NCBI RefSeq assembly: GCF_001975705.1
Contig: NZ_CP015093.1
Span: forward strand, 1,488,001-1,552,000
DNA from: Salipiger abyssi
Lineage (GTDB): Bacteria > Pseudomonadota > Alphaproteobacteria > Rhodobacterales > Rhodobacteraceae
Length of the DNA stretch: 64,000 nucleotides
Reading direction: 5' to 3'
Shown here: one piece after another, positions 44,051 to 53,400 of the stretch
How positions within the stretch are numbered: the stretch's first letter is position 1
Layout of the letters: the number at the start of each line of letters is the position of its first letter
Made by a program: the position numbers and the translations under genes
Notes under the pieces: generated by a model
What the model saw: the letters and a program-made list of their open reading frames with translations, nothing else
Told to the model about the DNA's origin: nothing
The model's database searches: none

Positions 44051-44707
44051 TCAGGCGTTTGCCGGCATCAGGCACAGCGACAGGATCAGCCCGGGCAGCA
44101 GGTGCTGCCGCATGGGCAGAACCGCGCCCAGACCGGGGCCGGTGTCGCGAACCATGCGCATTTCTCCGGCGGGCAGATTCGCCTGCATGGCGTCGAAGCC
44201 GAAGAGGCTCAGGGTCTGCGGGTATTGCGCCTTGTAGGCCGCTTCCTTGGCGCTGAAGATCCGCGCCGCGGCCTCCCGCGCGGGCAGTGGCGCGAGGCCC
44301 GCCAGTTCCTGCGGCGTGGCAACTTCCGCGACGATCTCGGCGGGCAGCGCCGCGTCGCGTTCCAGATCGGCCCCGAGGGCAGACCAGTCCGAGCTGTGGC
44401 CGACCACAGCGAAACAGAGACCGGCGGCATGGGTGATGCTGCCGACGACGCCGTCGGGCCAGCGCGGCGCGCGGTCGGGATCCATCGCAACCGGCGCCGG
44501 CGCGAGGCCAAGCTGCGCCATCGCCCGCCGCGCCGCGACACGCCCGCCGGTGAACTCCGCCAGCCGCGCGGGCACCGCCTTTTGCATGGCGGCGCGCTCT
44601 TCGGGAAAGAGCGCGCCGGGGTCGGTTTGAGGAAGGGTGATGGCCCAGCCCAGCGTGTCGGGCAGGCCCGACCGGGACAGCGCCGCCGAAAGGGCCTCGG
44701 GCATCAT
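44051..44707 (-). CDS. 4'-phosphopantetheinyl transferase (Sfp/EntD type)
   Basis: The 218-residue protein shows GGRVAARRAMAQLG, the conserved VVGSITHAAGLCFAVVG, the Mg-binding ADLERDAAL and ARIFSAKEAAYKAQYP, all hallmarks of Sfp/EntD-type transferases. It would move phosphopantetheine from coenzyme A to the carrier-domain serines of the adjacent NRPS and PKS. The start four bases after the NRPS stop marks it as the last gene of the same operon. The open frame further upstream is out of frame with the NRPS gene and ignored. Confidence 0.9.
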   Translation of the reverse strand: MMPEALSAALSRSGLPDTLGWAITLPQTDPGALFPEERAAMQKAVPARLAEFTGGRVAARRAMAQLGLAPAPVAMDPDRAPRWPDGVVGSITHAAGLCFAVVGHSSDWSALGADLERDAALPAEIVAEVATPQELAGLAPLPAREAAARIFSAKEAAYKAQYPQTLSLFGFDAMQANLPAGEMRMVRDTGPGLGAVLPMRQHLLPGLILSLCLMPANA

Positions 44708-44711
44708 CCGC

Positions 44712-47700
44712 TCAGGCGCTGCGCCGCGCCCGCATCGCACGGCGGCGGGCCATCGCGTCGGACCGGGCCTGCGCGCGGTCGTTGACGGCCGGGGCCGGCG
44801 TTGCGGCTGCGGCGGGAGCGGCAACCGGTTCCGGAGCGGCAACTGCCGGCGCAGCAACCGGCGCCGGCGCCTTGCTGCGCACGGGCGGCGTTGCGGCAGC
44901 GGCGGCGGGATCGGTCAGCGCGGCGACACGCGCGGTCAGGTCCTCCAGCACCGGGAAGCGGAAGATGTCGGTGATCGACAGCCCCTTCGCGCCCAGCTCA
45001 TCGCGGATCGAGCGATGCGCCTGCACTGCGAGCAGCGAATGCCCGCCGAGGTCGAAGAAGCTGTCACGCCCGGAAATATCGGCCACGCCCAGCACCGTCG
45101 ACCAGATCTCGGCGATCTGCGCCTGAAGCCTGCCGCTGTCCTGCGCCGTGCCCGCCGCAACAGCGGGCGCGGCCTGCACCACCGGCGCCGCCGCCGGTTT
45201 CGGCGCCGCCACCTTTTTCGCCACCGGCGCCGGCAGCGCCTTGCGGTCGACCTTCTTGTTCGGCGTCAGCGGGAAGGTCTCGAGCCGCACCAGATGCGTC
45301 GGCACCATGAAGGCCGGAAGATCGGCGCCCATCGCCGCCTTGACCGTCGCCTCGTTCAGCGGCGCCTCGGAGGTGTAATAGCCCACCAGCCGGATGTCGC
45401 CCGGCTGATCCTCGCGCGCGACAACCACCGCCTGGGTGACGCCCGTCTGATCCTCCAGCACCGCCTCGATCTCGCCCAGCTCGATGCGGAAGCCGCGCAG
45501 CTTCACCTGATGATCGACCCGGCCGATGAAGTCGATCCTGCCGTCGATGCGGCGCCGCACCAGATCGCCGGTGCGATACATCCGCCCGCCATGGAACGGG
45601 TTTTCGACAAAGCGCTCGGCGGTCATCTCCTCGCGGCCCGAATAGCCGCGCGTCACGCCCTCGCCGCCGATCCACAGCTCGCCCGGCATGCCCACGCCCA
45701 CCGGCTGCTGCGCCTCATCCAGCACATAGAGCTGCTGGTTGGCCAGCGGCAGGCCGATATTGACCACACCATCCGCAACGCCGGCGGCTTCGGTCGAGGA
45801 CCAGATCGTCGTCTCGGTCGGCCCGTACATATTGGTGACCGACGCCTCGGTGATCTTGGCGAATTCCTGCACCAGCGCACCCGGCAGCGGCTCGCCGCCG
45901 AGGAACAGGTGCTGCACTTTCGACAGCGCATAGCGCGCCTCGTCGTTCATCGCGATCATCCGGGCCATGGAGGGCGTGCATTGCATATGCGTCACGCCAT
46001 GGCGCAGGATCTGCGCGGCAATCGAGAAATCGTCCGCATCCAGCTCCGGCGCCACATTGGCCGCCTTCACCACTTTCGCCAGCGGGCGCAGCCCTTCCAG
46101 CACCTGCTCGCGCGCGATGCCGTAGTCGATCAGGCAGGCGATCTCGGTCACACCGATGCGCTTGAGCTGTTCGGTCCGCGCCAGCGCATCCTCGACGGTG
46201 CCAAAGAGGCCGCTTTCGTTGAAATAGCGCTCGAAGGCGAAATCGAGAATGGCCTCCAGATCCTCGGGGGTGAGGATTTCCAGATCCAGCTCGAACGGGT
46301 TGTTGAGCCCCTTCGGCCGTTTGAAGGCCGGGAAGGTCCAGGCGTATTGCTTGATGAGCCCCGCCGCCGAGCGCAGATATTCGCGCATCGGGCCGCGCGC
46401 CGTCTCGCGCGCCTCCTCGCGGGTCTCGGCGATATAGGTGTGCAGCATCAGCGAGACGCTGAAATCCGCCGGGTCATGGCCGGCCTCGCGCAGCGCCGCG
46501 TGATAGATGCGGATCTTGTCGGCGACCTCGTCGATGGACTGGCCCAGCAGGTGGGTGAGCACATTGCAGCCCAGCCGCCCCGCCTCCTTCCAGGTGTCGG
46601 GATTGCCCGCCGTGGTCACCCAGATCGGCAGCTCGGAAGAGACCGGGCGCGGCTGGGTCACCACGTCGAAAGGCGTGCCGTCCTGACGCGGAAAGGGCAC
46701 CGCCTCGCCGCGCCACAGCCGGCGGATCTGGTCGATATTCTCGATCATCGCGGGCTTGTTGTTCGGCGGGGTGTTTTCCGGGCGCAGCACGAAATCGTCG
46801 GGCTGCCAGCCGGAGGCGATGGCCAGCCCCGCGCGCCCGTTGGTCAGGTTGTCGATCACCGCCCATTCCTCGGCGATGCGCGCCGGGTGGTGCAGCGGCG
46901 CCACGACCGAGCCCGAGCGCACGGCGATATTGCGGGTGACGGCAGCCACGGCGGCGCCGGTCACCGAGGGGTTCGGATAGGGGCCGCCGAAAGCGTGGAA
47001 GTGGCGCTCCGGCGTCCAGACGGCGCTAAACCCGTTCTCATCGGCGAATTTCGCACCTTCCAGCAGCATCGCATATTTGTCGCGACCGACGCCGTCATCA
47101 TTGCCCCAGTAATAGAGCGAGAAGGCCATGTCGTGATCCGACAGCGGCATCGGCCCCTTGGAGATCAGCCCGCGATCCTCGTCCGAGGTCAGCACGACGG
47201 TAAAGCCGCGCGCGGTGGTGTAGAAGAGCTCCAGCACCGAGATGTCGAAGCTGAGCGAGGTCACCGCAAGCCAGGTGCCCGCGGGATCGTGCGGCACATT
47301 GGCATCCATACCGAGATAGAAGTTCAGCACGTTGCGATGCTCGATCATCACGCCCTTGGGCGTGCCGGTCGAGCCGCTGGTATAGATCACATAGGCCAGA
47401 TCCTCGGGCGTGCTGGTGGCACCCACCGGCGTGGACGGTGCCTGCGCCAGGCGCGGGTCGGCGTCGATGACCAGCAGCTCGGCCTTGTGCTCGGGCAGAT
47501 CGGCTTTCAGCGCCGCTTGCGTGACGATCACCGGCGCGCCGCTATCGGCGATGTAGTGCTTCAGGCGGTCGGCGGGATAGGACGGGTCGAGCGGCAGATA
47601 GGCGCCGCCGGCCTTGAGGATCCCCAGCGCGCCGACCATCAGGTCGACCGAGCGGCGGGTGAAGAGCCCCACAACGGTGCCCGCCTGCACCCCCATGCCG

Positions 47701-49412
47701 CGCAGCACCTGCGCCGCCTGATTGGCGCGCGCGTCGAGCTGGGCATAGGTCAGCGACTGGTCCTCAAAGACCAGCGCGACGGCGTCGGGGGTCTTGGCGA
47801 CCTGTGCCTCGAAGGCCGCCTGCATGGTCAGGCTGCGGTCATGGTCCTGAGTGGTGGCGTTCCAGGCGTTAAGCACCAGATCCCGTTCGGCCTCGGGCAG
47901 CGCGGGCAGGGAGGCGAGCAGAGCCTCTCCTTGCGCCGCGCCTGCCAGAAGCTCCAGCCGCGCCGCCAGAAGCTCACCCTGCGCCTGCGGCATGCGGCCC
48001 GTATCGGTGTAGAGCGTGGCGCCGTCTGCACCCAGCTCGACAGTGACGGCGGTGCCGGGGATGTGGCCCGCACCAAAGCTGAGGCCCACATGCGGCACCT
48101 GCGGCGCGCCGGAGAGCGCGGGCTCGCGGGCGGGCAGATCGGTGGCAAAGCCCTTGTGTTTCTGGACCTTGGCCAGCTCTGCCTCAACGGCCTCGGAGAG
48201 CGCCTGAACCGTGCCCGTCGCCTCGACCCGCAGCGGCGCCCAGGGAGCGATGAAGCCGCCTTCGGAGAGATCTTTCAGCGTCGCGTCGGCATAGGCCAGA
48301 TCGCAGATCTCGTGCCCGTCGAGCCGCGCCGCCCAGGCGGCGACCAGCGCCGGCGCGTTCGGACCCAGCGACAGCGGGCGCGACAACACCTCACCGCCGC
48401 TCTTGCCGAGCCCCTGAAGCTCGACCGGGGCCAGAGACGTCAGGCGCTTGCGCCAATAGCCTTCGCTGGGCGCGACTTGCGTGATCTTTGCATCGACCGC
48501 CGCGCGCTCCTCGGCAGAGAGCAGCTCCAGCATATCCCCCGGCTTGCCGACCTGCGCCACCAGCGCCAGCGCGCCGCAGAGATGGGTGAAATGCGCTATC
48601 TTGAGCGCGCCGCTGCCGCAAGCGACGGTCAGGTGATCGTCGGTCGCTTCCAGCACCGCGCCGGGCGTGCCGAAGCCTTCAACGGCAACCGCCTTGCCCA
48701 CAAGCCAAAGCTTGCCATGCGCGCGCAGCTTGGGGGCGGAAAGCGGGTTGGCATAGCCGCCGTGATCCAGCGCGCGCACCAGCCGCGCCAGCTCGGGCGC
48801 GGGCCGCGTGAAGTCCAGCAGACCATGCGCCGAGGGCCGGTCGGCCAGCGCGTGATAGCTGCGGAAGCTCAGATCCTGCGGCACCCGACGCAGCCCGTGT
48901 TCGAGCTGCTCCATCAGGTCGCCGAAACTGTCGATGGCGGCCTCATAGGCCTTGGTGTTCAGCGTCAGCGCCGTGTCGCTGGCCGAGACGTCGAAGCCGC
49001 GCGAGACGAGAATATCGCCCTCGTCCACGCCGCCCTCGATCATGTGCCAGGTGATGCCGTGACGGCTCTCGCCCGCGATCAGCGCCCAGACCGGCGCGTT
49101 GAGCCCGGCATGGCGCGGCAGCGGGCCGTCATGGAAGTTGACCGCGCCCCTGGCGGGCATCGCCAGCACAGAGGCGGGGATGATGTCGAGATTGGAGATC
49201 GACAGCAGCCAGTCGAATTCCAGCCCCTCCAGTCGCTCGGCCAGCCCCTTGCCCGGCGCGATCACGCGCAGCCCGCGCCCCTCGGCCCACTCGGCAATAT
49301 CCGCGTTGCGGGTCACCACCGCGCGGATGGGATGCCCCGCCGCCAGCAGCTTTTCGCTGCACTGCACGAGGAGGGATTCGTTGCCGATCACCACACTGGA
49401 AAACTGGGCCAT
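44712..49412 (-). CDS. Single-module NRPS: formyltransferase, adenylation domain interrupted by luciferase-like monooxygenase, carrier
   Basis: The 1566-residue protein has these parts in order. (1) A formyltransferase-like domain, about 1-260, with NFHDGPLPRHAG and a catalytic set N92, H94 and D130 (in GGVDEGDIL). (2) About 310-510, a remnant that looks like the end of a condensation domain (EGYWRKRLTSL) but lacks HHxxxDG. (3) An adenylation domain from about 530, with YTSGSTGTPKGVMIEHRN and the A4 motif SFDISVLELF. (4) About 755-1115, an FMN luciferase-like monooxygenase (SAVWTPERHFHAFGGPYPNP) inserted between motifs A4 and A5. (5) The rest of the adenylation domain (NMYGPTETT, YRTGDLV, NKKVDRKAL). 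(6) A carrier with S1459 in LGGHS. (7) An Ala/Pro tail ending in an Arg-rich segment, perhaps a docking end. GGAG precedes the ATG. Confidence 0.92.
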   Translation of the reverse strand: MAQFSSVVIGNESLLVQCSEKLLAAGHPIRAVVTRNADIAEWAEGRGLRVIAPGKGLAERLEGLEFDWLLSISNLDIIPASVLAMPARGAVNFHDGPLPRHAGLNAPVWALIAGESRHGITWHMIEGGVDEGDILVSRGFDVSASDTALTLNTKAYEAAIDSFGDLMEQLEHGLRRVPQDLSFRSYHALADRPSAHGLLDFTRPAPELARLVRALDHGGYANPLSAPKLRAHGKLWLVGKAVAVEGFGTPGAVLEATDDHLTVACGSGALKIAHFTHLCGALALVAQVGKPGDMLELLSAEERAAVDAKITQVAPSEGYWRKRLTSLAPVELQGLGKSGGEVLSRPLSLGPNAPALVAAWAARLDGHEICDLAYADATLKDLSEGGFIAPWAPLRVEATGTVQALSEAVEAELAKVQKHKGFATDLPAREPALSGAPQVPHVGLSFGAGHIPGTAVTVELGADGATLYTDTGRMPQAQGELLAARLELLAGAAQGEALLASLPALPEAERDLVLNAWNATTQDHDRSLTMQAAFEAQVAKTPDAVALVFEDQSLTYAQLDARANQAAQVLRGMGVQAGTVVGLFTRRSVDLMVGALGILKAGGAYLPLDPSYPADRLKHYIADSGAPVIVTQAALKADLPEHKAELLVIDADPRLAQAPSTPVGATSTPEDLAYVIYTSGSTGTPKGVMIEHRNVLNFYLGMDANVPHDPAGTWLAVTSLSFDISVLELFYTTARGFTVVLTSDEDRGLISKGPMPLSDHDMAFSLYYWGNDDGVGRDKYAMLLEGAKFADENGFSAVWTPERHFHAFGGPYPNPSVTGAAVAAVTRNIAVRSGSVVAPLHHPARIAEEWAVIDNLTNGRAGLAIASGWQPDDFVLRPENTPPNNKPAMIENIDQIRRLWRGEAVPFPRQDGTPFDVVTQPRPVSSELPIWVTTAGNPDTWKEAGRLGCNVLTHLLGQSIDEVADKIRIYHAALREAGHDPADFSVSLMLHTYIAETREEARETARGPMREYLRSAAGLIKQYAWTFPAFKRPKGLNNPFELDLEILTPEDLEAILDFAFERYFNESGLFGTVEDALARTEQLKRIGVTEIACLIDYGIAREQVLEGLRPLAKVVKAANVAPELDADDFSIAAQILRHGVTHMQCTPSMARMIAMNDEARYALSKVQHLFLGGEPLPGALVQEFAKITEASVTNMYGPTETTIWSSTEAAGVADGVVNIGLPLANQQLYVLDEAQQPVGVGMPGELWIGGEGVTRGYSGREEMTAERFVENPFHGGRMYRTGDLVRRRIDGRIDFIGRVDHQVKLRGFRIELGEIEAVLEDQTGVTQAVVVAREDQPGDIRLVGYYTSEAPLNEATVKAAMGADLPAFMVPTHLVRLETFPLTPNKKVDRKALPAPVAKKVAAPKPAAAPVVQAAPAVAAGTAQDSGRLQAQIAEIWSTVLGVADISGRDSFFDLGGHSLLAVQAHRSIRDELGAKGLSITDIFRFPVLEDLTARVAALTDPAAAAATPPVRSKAPAPVAAPAVAAPEPVAAPAAAATPAPAVNDRAQARSDAMARRRAMRARRSA

Positions 49413-49417
49413 ATCAC

Positions 49418-50440
49418 TTACTCCGCTGGGGTCTCAAACGCGGTGCCGTCCTTTGGGGAGATCACCGCCGCGCGCTTTCCCGGCAGGGGCCGGACCAGCG
49501 CCTTGAGGTCATGAAAAACCAGATCGCGCAGGAAATGCGGCGGATCGGCGGGGGGCTTGTTCTGCACCAGACGGCGCAGACGCCACAGCCCCCCGCCCGC
49601 CACATGCGCAAGCGTCGCCAAAGCCGCATAGAAACGGCCATGGTTTTTCGAATAGTAATGCCAGCGGCTGTCGAGCCAGAAGCCCGGCACGCGCTGCCAT
49701 GTCTTCATCCCGGTCGAGACCGAGCCGATATGCGTCACCTCGCTGTCGCGGATGTAATGCACTTCATGCCCGGCGCGGGCGGCGCGCAGACACAGGTCGG
49801 TTTCCTCGAAATAGAGAAAGAAGGTCTCGTCAAAGAGCCCGATCTCGTCCAGCACCGATTGCCGCATCATCATCGAGGCGCCGGCGAGCCAGTCGACCCG
49901 CTCGCGGGTCTGCGGGATGCCGATGGGCACGATCTTGTGCTTGAGCAGACGCGAGAACGGCCCGAACCGCGCGGCGCCCTCGAATTCCGACGCCACCGAG
50001 GGGAAGCGGAAGGCGGTCATATGCGCCTCGCCATCCTCGCCATGGATATAGCTGCCGGCAAACCCCGTCGCCGGGTGGCTTTCGAGATGGTCGTAAAGCG
50101 CCTGGATGCTGCCCGGATCGGGGAAGGCATCGGAATTCAGGATATAGACGTAATCGGGCCGGCTGCCATCGGACCAGCCGGCGCGGATGCCGACATTGTT
50201 GCCCGCGCCAAAGCCACCGTTATGGCCCGACTGGATCAGCCGCACCGGCGCGCCCTGCGCCCAGGGCTCGGAGGCCAGCGCCGCCTGCATCGTCTCGAAA
50301 GACCCGTCGCCGCTATCGTTGTCGACGATCACCAGCTCGGCGTTCAACCCCGTCATTTCGCGCAACGCGAACTGCACCGAGCGCAGCGTCATCTCTGCCG
50401 TGCGATAGTTCAGCGATATGACCAAAAGCTTCGGTTGCAT
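49418..50440 (-). CDS. Glycosyltransferase family 2 (WbbL rhamnosyltransferase-like)
   Basis: The 340-residue protein has VISLNYRTAEMTLRSVQFAL, VIVDNDSGDGS, GGFGAGNNVGIRAG, the metal-binding YILNSDAF and FFLYFEETDLCLRAARAG, matching WbbL-like rhamnosyl- or related transferases. It sits between the PKS and NRPS genes in the same operon, six bases after the PKS stop and six before the NRPS start. It may therefore glycosylate the assembly-line product or belong to the surface glycan pathway. GGAG precedes the ATG at 50440; a GTG at 50449 overlapping the PKS stop is an alternative. Confidence 0.88.
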   Translation of the reverse strand: MQPKLLVISLNYRTAEMTLRSVQFALREMTGLNAELVIVDNDSGDGSFETMQAALASEPWAQGAPVRLIQSGHNGGFGAGNNVGIRAGWSDGSRPDYVYILNSDAFPDPGSIQALYDHLESHPATGFAGSYIHGEDGEAHMTAFRFPSVASEFEGAARFGPFSRLLKHKIVPIGIPQTRERVDWLAGASMMMRQSVLDEIGLFDETFFLYFEETDLCLRAARAGHEVHYIRDSEVTHIGSVSTGMKTWQRVPGFWLDSRWHYYSKNHGRFYAALATLAHVAGGGLWRLRRLVQNKPPADPPHFLRDLVFHDLKALVRPLPGKRAAVISPKDGTAFETPAE

Positions 50441-50445
50441 GTCTC

Positions 50446-53400
50446 TCACTCCGCCGCCCGGTGGCCAGGAAATTCCACCACTTCGGCGCCGCGCCGCTGC
50501 GCCTCGGCGCCGGTGATCGCCTCGCGCATGAGACCCGCAAGCACCCGCACATTGGGCTCCAGCACCATGGAATCGTGGTCGCCCGGCACCTCATGCACCT
50601 CCACATGCGGCACGAACTGTCCCCAGTCGTTGTCATGCATCACATAGGCGCGTTCGGAATTTACCATGCGGCCCTGCGATACCTGCCACTTGCCCACCAG
50701 CGGCGGACGGTAGAGCACCAGCCGCCCATCCCAGGCACGCACGCGGTACTGTGCCACGGCGGTCAGGAAAGCCGCCTCGATCTCGGCATTGTGGAAGCTG
50801 TGCTCTGCCTCGGTGCTGTCTTTGGTCTGTCGCTTTGCAATCTCCCAGCGGATCCGGTTGCGGGCCCAGATCAGCGGGTAGAACAGGCCCTTGGCCCTCG
50901 CCTCCTGCCACTGGATCATCATCCGGTCGCGGCGTTCCAGCGGGCGGCGCATGGGCAGCGGCGTGTCGAGCAGCACGCAGAGCGACACCTCCTCGCCCAT
51001 CTGTTCCAACTGCCGCGCGATCTCGAAAGCGGTGATGCCGCCGCCGGAGAAACCGCCGACCATATAGGGGCCTTGCGCCTGCACCTGCCGCATCTCGGCG
51101 ATGTAGTCGCGCGCCGCCTCCTCGATGCTGCGATGCGGCTCTTCGCCACCGTAAAGCCCGCGCGCCTGAAGGCCATAGAACGGCCGGTCGGCGCCCAGCA
51201 GATGCGCGAGGTGGCGCAGGTTCAGGACGTTGCCGAACATGCCCGCCACCAGGAAGAACGGCGTGCGCGGCCCGCCCTCGCCATCATGCATCGGCACGAT
51301 ATGGGTAAAGCGGCGCTCGGGGGCCTTGGGCGTGCCCTCGGCGGTCTCCTCATCCGCGACGATGCCCGCCTGCTCGGCGATGAGTGCGGCGCATTTGCGG
51401 ATCGTCGGTGCCTCGAACAGCACCGAAATCGGGAAGTCGATGCGATAGGCTTTCTTGACCATCGCAAACAGCCGCACGGCAATCAGCGAGTGCCCGCCGA
51501 GATCGAAGAAACTGTCCTCGACGCCCACATTCTGCACGCCCAGCAGATCCTCCCAGAACCCCACAAGCGTGCGCTCGATATCGTTCTCGGGGGCGACATA
51601 ATCGCCTTCGAGCTGCGGACGGTCGAATTTCTGCACCTCGCCCTTCTCAGCGGTGGAGGCGGCGGTCTGCGCGGTGAGCTGATCGAGATCCATCGAGGAA
51701 ATCACCAGTTGCGGCGCGCCGAGCGACAGGGCGCGGGCAAAGGCGCTGACGCCCTCTTCCGGAAGGATGCCCTGGCTGAGATTGTGTGCCAGACGCTCCT
51801 CGGCGGGCGAGAGCGGCTGTGCCGCGTCCTGCGGCCCGTCAAGCTCCAGCTCGGCGGCGGTGAGGCGCGGGGCGGCGTGCAGGATGTCGGCCTGCGCCAG
51901 CTTGTGGATGGTAAAGCCCGAGATCTCGACCAGCACCGTGCCATCGGGGGCGCAAAGCGTGATGTCAAAGCTGGCGGTGGCGGCATCGGCGCGGTTTTCG
52001 GCGGCGTTGCGCACCCAGCTCACGATCTGCTCGGTCAGCGGCGCGTGCACGCGGACGCGGGTGTAGGAGAGCGGCACCCAGAGATGCGTGGGCTGATAGC
52101 CCTCGATCAGCTCCATCGCCCAGCCGGTGGCGATGTCCATGAGCGCGGGATGCAGCAGGCAGCCATCGGCGCGGGCGCTGTCCGCCAGCGACAGCTCGGC
52201 GATGCCCTCGCCCTTGCCCAGCGCGCGGCTGTCCAGAACCTTCCAGCGCGGACCGAATTGCAGCTGCACCTCCTGCGCGGCGGCGAGCCTCGCGCCCGGC
52301 TCGGCCAGCAGCGGCTTGCCGCAGCGGGCGCGGATCGCGGAGAGGTCGAGCGGGTCGGGGCGCTGCATTGGCATGAGCGCCAGCGTGCCCTGAGCGGTCA
52401 GCGCAAAGCCGCGCTTGCCGGCCAGCGTGGCGTCGGCCAGCACGTCGAAACCGTAACCTTCGTCGCGGCGCGACAGCCGCAGCCGCATCTCGCGCGCGCC
52501 GCCATCAGCGACCCGCAGCGGGCGCAGGAAGGTCAGGTCGCGGATCTCGAACCCGCCGGTCTCGTGCTGGGCACGCAGCGCCTCGGCGGCGAGCGCCAGA
52601 TAGCCGGTGCCGGGCAGCAGCGCGTCGCCCGCCTTGGTGCGGTGCTCGTCGATGAACCAGTCCTTGGCGGAATAGCTGGCGGTGAAGAGCCGGTTGCCCT
52701 GCGCGTCAAAGGTCTTTTCATCGAGCATCGGCACACCGGCAGGCTCGACCGGCGCCTTCGGCACCTCGCCCCGGCGCGCGGCGACCGCTTCGGCGGCCAT
52801 GCCGACCTCGTTCCAGATTCCCCAGTTGATCGCCACGACGCGGGTCTTGCCGCCGGCGCGGGCCTGGGCAAAGGCGTTGAGATATTCGTTGGCGGCGACG
52901 TAATCCACCTGCCCCGCCGGCGCGGTGACAGTGGAGGAGGACGCAAACAGCACCATCCAGTCGACCGAGCCATCGGGGAAGAGTTCGCCCAGCACCTGGG
53001 TGCCGTGGATCTTGGGGGTGAAGACATCCTCAACGCTGGCTGGACTTTTGGTCAGCAGCGGGCCGTCGTCGATGACACCTGCGCCGTGGATCACGCCCGT
53101 GATCGTGCCAAACTTGGCCTCGGCGGCCTCTTTCACCCGCTGCATCTGCGTCAGGTTGCAGACATCGGCGGCGGCGATCCTGACCTCGGCGCCGGCCTCT
53201 TCGAGTGCCATCACAGCGCGGATGCGTCGGGCGGTGCTGTCCTGCGGCGCGTGGCGCGAGAGATAATCGGGCCAGTGCGACCGCTCGGGCAGGTCGTTGC
53301 GGGCGACCAGCACCAGATTGGCGCCCTTGGAGGCAAACTCCTGCGCCAGCGTGAGGCCGATGCCACCAAAGCCGCCGGTGATCAGATAGGTGCCACCGTC

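Noticed and set aside
44637..49514. A 1625-residue open frame on the plus strand opposite the NRPS gene
   Set aside because: It is the antisense shadow of high-GC coding sequence. The translation is low-complexity (Arg, Gln, His, Gly) with no domains, and the minus strand encodes clear NRPS motifs.
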